Both the position numbers and the translations under genes were made by a program. A stretch of DNA of 7,778 bases from CAZDDA01 sp964568045. Lineage in GTDB: Bacteria; Bipolaricaulota; Bipolaricaulia; UBA7950; UBA9294. The notes under the pieces were generated by a model. It was not told where the DNA came from. It ran no database searches and saw only the letters and a list, made by a program, of their open reading frames with translations. Positions 1 to 6,059 of this stretch are shown one piece after another. How positions within the stretch are numbered: position 1 is the first letter of the stretch; every line of letters begins with the position of its first letter. The stretch spans positions 1 through 7,778 of the forward strand of contig CAZMOL010000071.1 of the NCBI GenBank assembly GCA_964568045.1, written 5' to 3'.

Positions 1-684
1 CCGAGCGAACTCCAGCGATCCGCCTGCGGGGAAGCCCGCCGCCCGTTGCGCCATCGGCGCCAGCGTCATCACCAGGCCGATCAGCGGCGTGTCGCTGCCG
101 ATGGAGTTCCTCATCCCCGCTGCCAGAAGCGGATCTCGGAAGCGTTCGGCAAACTTGCCCATCGGCGTCGAACTGAGAGACTTCAACGCCTTCAGGTGTC
201 GGCGCATGCGAAAGAGGAGCCTTAGGCCGTCGAGCGGCGACATCAGCTCTCGCGGTTTCCCGATCGGCATTCCGAACGAGGCGAACTTTCGGATCCATCC
301 GCAGAGCTGCTCGATCGGCTCGGCGTCGGCCGGCGACAGCTCTTTCATGTGCGCTTCGAGCCGATCCGGATCGGCGTACAGGGAGAAGATCCGGCCGTCG
401 GTTCCGACCATCCGCCAGAAGACGTCGTGGTCATACATCCTGCGTCCCTGGACCGCGCCCAGCTCCTCCCAAAGCGTGTAGAGGGAGTCTCCCGGCGCCG
501 AACCGGTGAGCCAGTGGATGCACCCATCAATAGTGTAGCCCTGGCGGGTCCACGCTGTGCAGAGCCCGCCGGGCAGATTGTGTGACTCGAAGATCCTTGT
601 CTGGTAGCCGTTCATCCGGCCGTAGCATCCCGCCGAAAGGCCGGAGACTCCGGCCCCGATGATCGCAATCGTTTTCTCGCTCAT
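1..684 (-). CDS. CrtI-like FAD/NAD(P)-dependent oxidoreductase, N-terminal part
   Basis: Open reading frame of 228 codons running off the left edge, so the C-terminal half or more is missing (family members are usually about 490-530 residues). It begins MSEKTIAIIGAGVSGLSAG: a beta strand followed by the dinucleotide-binding GxGxxG (G10, G12, G15), then an acidic residue E33 at the end of the second strand for the ribose of FAD, and the LPGGLC segment (residues 37-42) typical of the phytoene desaturase/amine oxidase superfamily. This supports a FAD-binding Rossmann fold of the COG1233 type (phytoene desaturase and relatives). The substrate cannot be told: many members in non-pigmented bacteria have no known role, and no carotenoid gene is visible nearby. 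The ATG at 684-682 is chosen because AAAGGAG lies 6 bases upstream and the Rossmann motif starts at the expected distance. Family is fairly sure; specific function unknown. Confidence 0.85.
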   Translation of the reverse strand, partial: MSEKTIAIIGAGVSGLSAGCYGRMNGYQTRIFESHNLPGGLCTAWTRQGYTIDGCIHWLTGSAPGDSLYTLWEELGAVQGRRMYDHDVFWRMVGTDGRIFSLYADPDRLEAHMKELSPADAEPIEQLCGWIRKFASFGMPIGKPRELMSPLDGLRLLFRMRRHLKALKSLSSTPMGKFAERFRDPLLAAGMRNSIGSDTPLIGLVMTLAPMAQRAAGFPAGGSLEFAR

Positions 685-690
685 TGCCCA

Positions 691-697
691 CTCCTTT
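691..697 (-). promoter_or_regulatory. Ribosome binding site of the FAD oxidoreductase
   Basis: The minus strand reads AAAGGAG, followed by six bases (TGGGCA) and then ATG at 684. This is a near-ideal Shine-Dalgarno match and spacing, and it fixes the start of the partial oxidoreductase gene. Confidence 0.75.
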
Positions 698-917
698 GCT
701 GCGTTATGGCATCGACACTTCGCGCGGCGTTGTATCCAAAGACCATTCTAGCCAATTTGCTCCCCAAAGCGGAGGCGGGACGAGAAGCATGCTGCGAACT
801 CCTCAGCCGCATCGCGAGGCGAGCACGATTCACCCGGCGAACGCCGAAAGGGACGACGGCGGCCAGTCAGTTCACGCCGTTCCGTCGGTGACTACCGACC
901 GGCACCTGCCCAGTGCG
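698..917. other. Intergenic spacer without a recognisable gene
   Basis: No credible gene is seen. A 61-codon plus-strand frame (706-891) has no ribosome binding site and an Arg/Ala-rich composition unlike a real protein. On the minus strand TAGAAT (750-745) resembles a -10 box for the oxidoreductase, but no good -35 box lies 16-18 bases upstream. An interrupted hairpin (876-879 with 900-903, and 884-889 with 894-899, 4-base loop) lies just downstream of the GH94 remnant on the minus strand. It could be that gene's old terminator, but it lacks a T-tract. Confidence 0.5.
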
Positions 918-1103
918 CTAGCCCAACACGACCTCGACCCGGTTGTGCTCCCCTAGCTTGTCCGCCGGAACGAGGTTGTCGGGGAGCGCTTCGCCGTTGA
1001 GGGTGGCCGTCTTGACGCCGCGGCAGACGTGGTCAGGATTCCTGACCTCGATCTCGAGCGTCTTTCCGCGGAAGCGGCGGGTTGCGGTGAATCCGGGCCA
1101 GGG
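918..1103 (-). pseudogene. C-terminal remnant of a GH94 glycoside phosphorylase (cellobiose/chitobiose phosphorylase type)
   Basis: Read on the minus strand from 1103 to the TAG at 920-918, this frame gives about 61 residues beginning PWPGFTATRRFRGKT, continuing with GVKTATLNGEALPDN and ending EVVLG-stop. This matches, from memory, the extreme C-terminus of family GH94 phosphorylases: W-x-GF, then a (F/Y)RG(A/K)T(Y/L)xI strand, a GVKxxxxxG hairpin and the terminal VxVVLG. These enzymes cleave cellobiose, chitobiose or similar beta-linked sugars with phosphate and are normally about 800 residues long. An in-frame TGA at 1106-1104 stands exactly where homology stops, and there is no ATG or GTG start, so this is the tail of a truncated gene and not a small protein. 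The breakpoint abuts an insertion-sequence-like end, suggesting the gene was cut by transposition followed by deletion. It points the same way as the oxidoreductase. Confidence 0.65.
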
Positions 1104-1172
1104 TCACCGGTTGAAATATTAGCGCTGCACTTGGACCGATATCAGGGGGGTCACATCAGGCCGAAAGGGTCG
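1101..1172. mobile_element. Possible relic of an IS21-like insertion sequence end
   Basis: On the plus strand three copies of GGGTCA or GGGTCG occur at 1101-1106, 1148-1153 and 1167-1172, together with a TTGGACCGATATCAGGGG segment at about 1131-1148. Spaced GGGTCA/TGGACC blocks of this kind resemble, from memory, the repeated transposase-binding sites at the ends of IS21-family elements. The block begins exactly where the GH94 homology stops. No transposase gene (istA or istB), matching opposite end or target duplication is visible, so at most this is a single leftover end. The resemblance is recalled and not aligned, so confidence is low. Confidence 0.27.
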
Positions 1173-1301
1173 AATTGCTGTTGGCGGGCGAGGACTACCG
1201 CTTGGGGCAGAACAAACTCAAGATGTCTTCGTGGCTTGTGAGCCGAATAATGGCTCAAAGAATCTCCGGCTTGGCTTTGCAGCAAGGAAGACGATGAAGG
1301 G
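1173..1301. other. Intergenic stretch with no supported feature
   Basis: Between the IS-like block and the terminator of the ATP-citrate lyase unit there is no convincing gene on either strand. The plus-strand frame 1029-1241 that crosses it has no ribosome binding site and overlaps the GH94 remnant in antisense. The composition looks less like coding DNA than the flanks. It may be residual mobile-element DNA. Confidence 0.4.
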
Positions 1302-1335
1302 GGCAGGCCGTGGTCACATTGCGCCACGGCCTGCC
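1302..1335 (-). terminator. Hairpin terminator after aclA
   Basis: A perfect 12-bp inverted repeat, GGCAGGCCGTGG (1302-1313) with CCACGGCCTGCC (1324-1335) around a 10-base loop, starts 11 bases past the aclA stop codon. On the minus strand it is followed by CCCCTTCATCGTCTTCC, which is pyrimidine-rich but not a clean T-tract. It may act as an intrinsic terminator or as a 3' stabilising hairpin. Its position makes it the natural end of the iclR-icd-aclB-aclA transcript. Confidence 0.65.
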
Positions 1336-1346
1336 GTTAGGTCGGG

Positions 1347-3194
1347 CTAACCGAGTTGTTGTGGTGCGTCCGGTACGTCGTAGAGGATGTCGTCCAATGG
1401 GTGGCGGTATAGCCCGGTCTTGAGCCGCTTCTGATCGAGGTAGTGTCCCATCAGGCCGATCGATCGGCCGAGAACGAACAAGGCATTGAACAGGCCAGCG
1501 GCGATCATCTCGTCGATCTCCGCGTCGGAGAACTGGAGCTCCTTCAACAAATCAGCCAGCAACACGCCGATGCAACCGTCAACGTTTAGGATCAGGTTGT
1601 TCTTCTTCTGTGTTGTCACCGCTTCGACGGAAAGCGCATAGTTCAGAACCGGGGTGTCCTTGAAGTGTGTCTTGGCGAAGTTCTTCATCAGTTCAACGCG
1701 TGCATCCGGATTCTCGATTGAGTGAAGTCGGTGTCCGATTCCCTGAACGCGCACGTTCTTTGACTTCATGTGGGCGACGAATTCCCGCGGCTTAAGGTCG
1801 TTACGCAGCCCGTAGAGGAAATGCTCCGCCGCGCCGTTGACTGCACCGCCGAAGCGCGGACCAATGGTTAAGAGTCCACTGACCAGCGAGCTGATCAGGT
1901 CTTTGCCGGCACGGGCGGCGACGATGGTGTTGTGGGCGCCGGAGACGGCGGGTCCGTGGTCGGCGATGATCTGGATGACCATCTCCATGAACTCCCGCGC
2001 GTGGGGCGGGATCTCCTTCTTGAACCACAGAAGCCCGATCACGCCGCCGATCCCGTATTTCTTTTCGATGACCTCGTCGATCGGCACGCCGCAGTAGTCG
2101 TGCACGTCGCCCCGTTCGTCGCAGATCGTCGAGATGAAGTTGGTCGGTTTTCTGACCCTTCCTTCCGCTTTTGCCTGAGCGTAGTCCATCGGGATGTTTG
2201 GCGGGGTGAACTCCTCGGCGGGGGTGATCGTTCCGTCGGCGACGAGCCTCTCGTAGGTCTGTTTGATCTTTTCGTGGTAGTCGTCGAACGAGGTGGGAAC
2301 GATGACACCGGCCTCACGGAGCGCCTCGTTCTTGGCGTCCGCGGTTTCCACCGAGCTGTCGGCCTTGGCGCCAGCGTGGCCAAACTGTACCTGGCCGGGT
2401 AGCAACTTGGCGCAGGTTCCGGTTACCCACATCACGAGCGGCTTTTTGATCCGTCCGTCTTTCACCGCTTCGGCGATCTCGTACTCCGCGGTGCCACCCA
2501 ACTCCCCAAGACAGACGAGCAGCTTGATGCCCGGGTTTGCCTCATAGCGCAACAAGTGGTCGAGGAGGGTGGAACCGGGGTAGGCGTCACCGCCGATGGC
2601 GATTCCCTCGTTTAGCCCATCAGTGCTTCTAGCGAGGATGTTGTAGCCCTCGTTGGACAGGCCGCCGGAGACCGACACGAACCCGACGGATCCGGGACGA
2701 TATAGCTTGGCCTCCTTGATGTTGTCCATCGTTCCGGCAGCGTTTCCGATCTTGAACGCGCCGGCTTTGACCCCACCAACCGTCGCCGGACCGATGATCC
2801 ACTTACCCTTCGCCTTGGCGGTTGCAGCCGCGATGCGGGACTGCCTCTCGGGGATCCCCTCGGCGATAACGGCGATAGTGCGGATCGTCTCGGTGGCGAG
2901 CGCTTCCATCGTGACGTCGTAGGCGGAGCGCTGCGAGGCGAAGTTGACCATCACGTCGGCTTGCGGAAACTGCTTCGTCGCCTCGGCAGTGCTGGTCAGT
3001 CGCGGAATGCGGATCTCCTTGGTTCCCCAGAAGAACGTCTCGAACCCACCCCGCTCCGGGGTGATCATCGCCACCACGCTGGGGGCGTCCTTGCGGCACA
3101 GGTAGTCGAAGTCGAGCATCCGCTGCACCGCGCGGGTCTGTGCACCGTATACGAACGCCTTGGTATCAGGGCTGAACAGTTCGTAGTTGTTCAT
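1347..3194 (-). CDS. aclA: ATP-citrate lyase, large subunit (succinyl-CoA synthetase alpha-like plus citryl-CoA lyase domains)
   Basis: A 615-residue protein, close to the usual size of about 610 for this subunit. With the small subunit it performs ATP + citrate + CoA -> ADP + phosphate + acetyl-CoA + oxaloacetate in the cytoplasm, the citrate-cleaving step of the reductive TCA cycle. The N-terminal part is CoA-binding/ligase-like, with IGPATVGG (134-141), YRPGSVGFVSVSGG (165-178) and the phosphohistidine loop FGHAGA, with His273 the expected phosphorylated residue. The C-terminal third (from about 350) is citrate-synthase-like: ADHGPAVSGAHNT (411-423), GIGHRLHS (485-492, catalytic His488) and NVDGCIG (537-543, catalytic Asp539). 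All key residues are present. The ATG overlaps the aclB stop (ATGA), and GGAGGAGG lies 7 bases upstream. Naming is reversed in plants, where this subunit is called ACLB. Citryl-CoA synthetase or succinyl-CoA synthetase alone is excluded because both halves are fused. Confidence 0.97.
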   Translation of the reverse strand: MNNYELFSPDTKAFVYGAQTRAVQRMLDFDYLCRKDAPSVVAMITPERGGFETFFWGTKEIRIPRLTSTAEATKQFPQADVMVNFASQRSAYDVTMEALATETIRTIAVIAEGIPERQSRIAAATAKAKGKWIIGPATVGGVKAGAFKIGNAAGTMDNIKEAKLYRPGSVGFVSVSGGLSNEGYNILARSTDGLNEGIAIGGDAYPGSTLLDHLLRYEANPGIKLLVCLGELGGTAEYEIAEAVKDGRIKKPLVMWVTGTCAKLLPGQVQFGHAGAKADSSVETADAKNEALREAGVIVPTSFDDYHEKIKQTYERLVADGTITPAEEFTPPNIPMDYAQAKAEGRVRKPTNFISTICDERGDVHDYCGVPIDEVIEKKYGIGGVIGLLWFKKEIPPHAREFMEMVIQIIADHGPAVSGAHNTIVAARAGKDLISSLVSGLLTIGPRFGGAVNGAAEHFLYGLRNDLKPREFVAHMKSKNVRVQGIGHRLHSIENPDARVELMKNFAKTHFKDTPVLNYALSVEAVTTQKKNNLILNVDGCIGVLLADLLKELQFSDAEIDEMIAAGLFNALFVLGRSIGLMGHYLDQKRLKTGLYRHPLDDILYDVPDAPQQLG

Positions 3195-4474
3195 CGAGTC
3201 GCCTCCTCCAGGGCCATCAAGACGATGCGCGTCATGTGGGTCTCCGGTCCGTATACTTCAAGTGGTACGCCGATTCGTTCGCCCAACTGCCGCATGTTCT
3301 CCAGGCCTTCCTTGTAGTTGGGGCCGCCGCGGCGTACGTAGATCTTCACCTTGTTCTCCTGCAGCTTGTCCTTGTACTGCTCCAGGGCCTGAATGATCCC
3401 CGTGAACGTCTTTGCCACGTCGGTGAAGTTGGCGATTCCCCCACCGATCAACAGATACTTCGGTCGGCCTTGTGGGTCCTTCTCACGCGTCATCAGGTCG
3501 AGCAGCGTCTTGGTGTACTCGTAGGTCAGCTCGGTGGTTGGGTTCCCGCTGTATTCGCCGTAATTGGCAAGTTCCTCGGCGTAGCCGAGGTCGCCAACCG
3601 TGTCGGCGTAGATGACGCTTGCGCCGCCGCCTGCGACCAACGTCCACACGCGGCCCCTCGGATTGAGCAGGGTCAGTTTCAACGACGCGCCGGTCTTCTC
3701 ATCGAGGGAGGCCACGTAGGCTTCTTCCTTGGTGGCCGTGCTTCCGAACGCCTTGGGAAACTCAATCGCCCCCCACTTCTCCGCACACTGAAACGCTGCC
3801 GTGTCGTCAAGCTTGGCGACCGTGTCCAACGGTATCAGCGTTTCCCCCGAGAAGGTGATCGGATTGAACTCCAGATACGTGAAGTGGTAATCGACGTAGA
3901 TTGCGTACAGAACCTTGATGAACTGCGCAACGGCTTCCTTGTTGGGAATATCCGGAAGGTGGGGGGTGACATCGACGTTGGAGGGGTCCGCAGTGATCGG
4001 CACCTCGACCGTGATCACGGAATCCCAAACCTCTTCGATGTCCACGCCGCCATTGGTCGAGAAGTGGATGACGTCCGCGTCCCGTTTGGAGGTGAAGGCG
4101 AGGTAGTACTCCTCCTCGTGCGGTACGAACGGCTCGATGAGGAAGTGTGTGAGGGTTCCCGTGGTCACCCCGGTCGTCTGTTCGATCGTCATCTGCTTGT
4201 TCATCCGTTCAGCGATCCACGCTTTGGCTTCGTCGTAGGGCACGTTGACCAGTAGGAGGTTGTTCTTCCCACGTTTTCCGAACAGTTGGTCTGGCTTGAC
4301 GACGAGGCGTTCGCTTTTGAGCCAGGGTTCCTTCTCTGGCAATGCTGCCAGGTCGGTTTCCGGTGTTACCAGCGCCAAACGATCGTCGAGGCGGAGCTTC
4401 CCGTCTGAGTAATCCGGTACCGCCTTCGCGACGAGGCGTTTCGCGGCGTACTCGCGTATTCCTTTCTGTGCCAN
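3191..4474 (-). CDS. aclB: ATP-citrate lyase, small subunit (ATP-grasp and citrate-binding domains)
   Basis: The reading frame is open from the gap edge: (M)AQKGIREYAAKRL at the N-terminus, then an ATP-grasp domain with KPDQLFGKRGK (60-70), EPFVPHEEEYY (114-124) and the metal-binding EFNP (202-205). A citrate/CoA-ligase domain follows with AGGGASVIYADT (281-292), GGGIANFTDV (344-353) and VRRGGPNY (380-387). The subunit binds ATP, Mg and citrate and phosphorylates His273 of the large subunit. The first two bases left of the gap are TG followed by GCACAG, so the ATG is almost certainly formed with the last N (4474). This gives 427 residues, against about 423 for plant ACLA as remembered. A TTG at 4378 is in frame but would delete the conserved IREYxxKRL helix, so it is rejected as the start. 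The gene stops within the aclA start (ATGA). Confidence 0.95.
   Translation of the reverse strand, partial: XAQKGIREYAAKRLVAKAVPDYSDGKLRLDDRLALVTPETDLAALPEKEPWLKSERLVVKPDQLFGKRGKNNLLLVNVPYDEAKAWIAERMNKQMTIEQTTGVTTGTLTHFLIEPFVPHEEEYYLAFTSKRDADVIHFSTNGGVDIEEVWDSVITVEVPITADPSNVDVTPHLPDIPNKEAVAQFIKVLYAIYVDYHFTYLEFNPITFSGETLIPLDTVAKLDDTAAFQCAEKWGAIEFPKAFGSTATKEEAYVASLDEKTGASLKLTLLNPRGRVWTLVAGGGASVIYADTVGDLGYAEELANYGEYSGNPTTELTYEYTKTLLDLMTREKDPQGRPKYLLIGGGIANFTDVAKTFTGIIQALEQYKDKLQENKVKIYVRRGGPNYKEGLENMRQLGERIGVPLEVYGPETHMTRIVLMALEEATR
3202..3209 (-). promoter_or_regulatory. Ribosome binding site of aclA
   Basis: GGAGGAGG on the minus strand lies 7 bases before the aclA ATG and inside the end of the aclB coding sequence. 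With the 4-base ATGA overlap it suggests that the two subunits are translationally coupled and made in matched amounts. Confidence 0.75.
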
Positions 4475-4573
4475 NNNNNNNNNNNNNNNNNNNNNNNNNN
4501 NNNNNNNNNNNNNNNNNNNNNNNNNNNNNNNNNNNNNNNNNNNNNNNNNNNNNNNNNNNNNNNNNNNNNNNNN
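4474..4573. other. Assembly gap (100 N), longer in reality
   Basis: Exactly 100 undetermined bases, a common placeholder for a gap of unknown length. Isocitrate dehydrogenase breaks off after about 176 residues on its right side, and aclB begins at its left edge. E. coli-type enzymes have about 416 residues, so roughly 255 residues (about 770 bases), a stop codon and the aclB ribosome binding site must lie in the gap. Reading one frame straight through the N run gives a meaningless C-terminus. Confidence 0.9.
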
Positions 4574-5100
4574 TAGACGTCCTCGGTGTTCTCGCGGAAG
4601 AAGACGATGTCGACGTCTTGCGGCCGCTTAATTGGAGCCGGGGTTCCGATGTGCTGGACCGGCCGGACACAGGCATACAGGTCGAGCACCTTGCGCAGCG
4701 TGACGTTGAGGCTGCGGATCCCGCCTCCGACCGGAGTGGTCAACGGACCCTTGATTGCGACCAAATGCTTCTTGATCGTCTCAATCGTCTCTTGCGGCAG
4801 GTAGAGCTTCTGCCGTTCGTCGGGAGGGATGGCCTTGAGTTGCTCCTCTGTGAGTTCGGGGTGAAACTTCTCGATCGCTTCATCACCGGCGTAGACCTTC
4901 AGCCATTCGATCTTCCGGTCGCCGGAGTAGGCCTTCTCCACTGCCGCGTTGACCACCTCGATCATCACAGGTGTAATGTCCACCCCTATACCGTCTCCAC
5001 GGATGTAAGGGATGACTGGGTGATCCGGGACGTTCAGCTTCCCGTCGGTGATGGTGATCAAAGCACCACTTTCTGGGGCGAAGGAACCTTCGTTGCCCAT
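4574..5100 (-). CDS. icd: NADP-type isocitrate dehydrogenase, N-terminal part (cut by gap)
   Basis: The visible 175 residues align by eye with E. coli Icd: GKLNVP (20-25), PYIRGDGIGVD (31-41), AIKGPLTTPVGGGIRSLNV (115-133) and FFRENTEDV (167-175). Isocitrate-binding residues are present: Ser130, Asn132, Arg136, Arg146 and Arg169 (E. coli 113, 115, 119, 129, 153). The catalytic Tyr equivalent (E. coli 160) would be residue 176, whose codon TAN runs into the gap. In the reductive direction the enzyme carboxylates 2-oxoglutarate to isocitrate. A 16-residue insertion (about 78-95, including PELTEEQLKAIPPDERQ) distinguishes it from E. coli Icd. The start is placed at ATG 5100, with GGAGG 9 bases upstream. 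ATG 5109 (three residues longer) sits almost on the Shine-Dalgarno sequence but is possible. It follows iclR by 37 bases. NADP preference is inferred from similarity, because the cofactor-specificity residues are in the missing part. Confidence 0.93.
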
Positions 5101-5109
5101 CACTGACAT

Positions 5110-5119
5110 CCTCCTCCTT
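5110..5119 (-). promoter_or_regulatory. Ribosome binding site of icd
   Basis: The minus strand reads AAGGAGGAGG, a very strong Shine-Dalgarno sequence. It touches the ATG at 5109 and lies 9 bases before the ATG at 5100, so spacing favours the second as the start. It sits in the 37-base iclR-icd gap, which shows no promoter or terminator, supporting co-transcription. Confidence 0.75.
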
Positions 5120-5137
5120 ATGCTTATGGTTTGTGTT

Positions 5138-5920
5138 TCAAGCTGCAGCGTCTGCAGCAACTCTGTTTGTAATCTCTTGCGCTGCCTCAACGATCAGCGC
5201 AATCATCGTCTCTCGGATTGTCTTGTCTATCCGTTGTCGCGGTGCGGACACACTCAGTGCAGCGACGATTCGTCCTGCCCGACCGAAGATCGGCGCGGCG
5301 ACACTGTAGGAACCGACAATGGTCTCCCCGTCGCTTTCTGCGAAGCCTTGTTCCTTTATCCGGTCCAGTTCCGTTCGCAGTTGCTGTGGGTCCGTTATCG
5401 TTGTTTCGCAGAATCGCGGTAGGCCGACGTCGTCGACGATCGCCTTCTGCTCGTCCTGACCGAGGTGTGCCATGAGGACCTTGCCGGTAGCGCCGGCGTG
5501 TAGCGGGAAGGTAGCGCCACGTTCGTGGGTGACGCGAAGCGCATGCCGGCCCTCCACCTTCTCGAGGCACACCCCCTCACGGTGTCGCAAGCCAGCGAGC
5601 ACGATCGTCTCTCCGGTCTGTCGCGACAGTCGCTCCATGTATGGGCGCGCGATCTCCTCAAGACTGGCTGCGAGTGCGCTTCGGGCCAACTCGATGACCT
5701 TGCGTCCGAGCCGGTAATTGCCGGGTTTGGTATCTTCTTCGAGAAGGTCGTGGTGTTTCAGGGCAGAGAGGTAGCGGTAGACGGTGCTTTTTGGGAGGTC
5801 GAGCCGCTCGGCGATGTCGTAGACGTTGAGTGTCGGGGTCGCTTGAGCGAACAGGCTTAGGATGTTCACGCACTTCTCGAGGGTCGTCAGTGTGCTCATA
5901 TCCGATCGATTCTCTCGCAT
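5138..5920 (-). CDS. IclR-family transcriptional regulator
   Basis: A 260-residue protein, the usual family length. An N-terminal winged helix-turn-helix spans about residues 13-75: TLEKCVNILSLF, then NVYDIAERLDLPKSTVYRYL as the helix-turn-helix and GNYRLG in the wing. The IclR effector-binding domain follows, with IVLAGLRHREGVCLEKVEG (106-124), FPLHAGATGKVLMAHL (138-153) and, near the end, GSYSVAAPIFGR (203-214). Family members bind small organic acids or aromatics and act as repressors or activators. E. coli IclR controls the glyoxylate bypass, and this gene's position suggests control of the citrate-cleaving arm. The ligand is unknown. The start is uncertain: ATG 5920 lies inside the palindrome and has no Shine-Dalgarno sequence, while ATG 5899 (253 residues, MSTLTTLEK) gives a typical N-terminus but also only a weak site. 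It is probably the first gene of the icd-aclB-aclA unit. Confidence 0.93.
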   Translation of the reverse strand: MRENRSDMSTLTTLEKCVNILSLFAQATPTLNVYDIAERLDLPKSTVYRYLSALKHHDLLEEDTKPGNYRLGRKVIELARSALAASLEEIARPYMERLSRQTGETIVLAGLRHREGVCLEKVEGRHALRVTHERGATFPLHAGATGKVLMAHLGQDEQKAIVDDVGLPRFCETTITDPQQLRTELDRIKEQGFAESDGETIVGSYSVAAPIFGRAGRIVAALSVSAPRQRIDKTIRETMIALIVEAAQEITNRVAADAAA

Positions 5921-5944
5921 TGTGAGACTCGCGATCTCACTATG
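5918..5944. promoter_or_regulatory. Probable operator: 27-bp inverted repeat over the iclR start
   Basis: Arms CATTGTGAGA (5918-5927) and TCTCACTATG (5935-5944) are complementary at 9 of 10 positions around a 7-base centre, with an uninterrupted GTGAGA-N7-TCTCAC core. The repeat begins about 9 bases downstream of the -10 box, so it covers roughly +2 to +28 of the predicted transcript, where a bound repressor would block initiation or clearance. Its outer CAT/ATG symmetry includes the codon ATG 5920-5918. The obvious candidate ligand is the adjacent IclR-family protein, implying autoregulation. No second copy of the paired arms was noticed in the window. Confidence 0.6.
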
Positions 5945-5952
5945 TGGGGGGA

Positions 5953-5981
5953 ATCGTACTTCATCGTGGACACGCTGTCAA
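5953..5981 (-). promoter_or_regulatory. Sigma-70-type promoter of iclR-icd-aclB-aclA
   Basis: The minus strand has a perfect TTGACA (5981-5976), exactly 17 bases, then TACGAT (5958-5953), which matches TATAAT at four of six positions. A start near A5945 is expected. It lies between the aconitase terminator and the regulator gene, so it should drive the whole downstream unit. Confidence 0.75.
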
Positions 5982-5999
5982 GACCGATACAAAAGAATG

Positions 6000-6027
6000 A
6001 CGCGCCGTCCCTTTTCTGACGGCGCGT
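6000..6027 (-). terminator. Intrinsic terminator after aconitase
   Basis: A perfect 10-bp GC-rich stem, ACGCGCCGTC (6000-6009) with GACGGCGCGT (6018-6027) around an 8-base loop, is followed on the minus strand by CATTCTTTTG. It begins 32 bases past the aconitase stop codon. It separates aconitase from the iclR unit, whose -35 box starts 18 bases further on. Confidence 0.7.
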
Positions 6028-6059
6028 ACAATCCCAGCGCTTGTTGATTGTAGTCCTGG

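Noticed and set aside
89..481. Plus-strand frame of 130 codons
   Set aside because: Antisense to the FAD oxidoreductase, whose minus-strand translation has a clear Rossmann motif and ribosome binding site.
745..750. TAGAAT on the minus strand as a -10 box for the oxidoreductase
   Set aside because: No acceptable -35 hexamer at 16-18 bases upstream, so not listed as a promoter.
706..891. Plus-strand frame of 61 codons next to the oxidoreductase
   Set aside because: Arg/Ala-rich composition typical of chance frames in GC-rich spacer and no Shine-Dalgarno sequence.
876..903. Interrupted hairpin downstream of the GH94 remnant
   Set aside because: The stem is broken by a 4-base bulge and no T-tract follows on the minus strand, so it is not called a terminator.
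1029..1241. Plus-strand frame of 70 codons
   Set aside because: Antisense to the GH94 remnant and running into the IS-like block, with no ribosome binding site or recognisable motif.
3236..4255. Long plus-strand frame of 339 codons
   Set aside because: It lies wholly antisense to aclB, whose motifs are unmistakable. Long antisense frames are expected in GC-rich coding DNA, and there is no ribosome binding site or recognisable domain.
4342..5106. Plus-strand frame of 254 codons across the gap
   Set aside because: Antisense to icd and aclB, depends on an arbitrary gap length, and has no protein features.
4366..5190. Single minus-strand frame through the N run joining icd to downstream sequence
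   Set aside because: The residues after the gap in this frame (WHRKEYASTPRN) are an out-of-frame reading of the aclB N-terminus, and the gap length is arbitrary.
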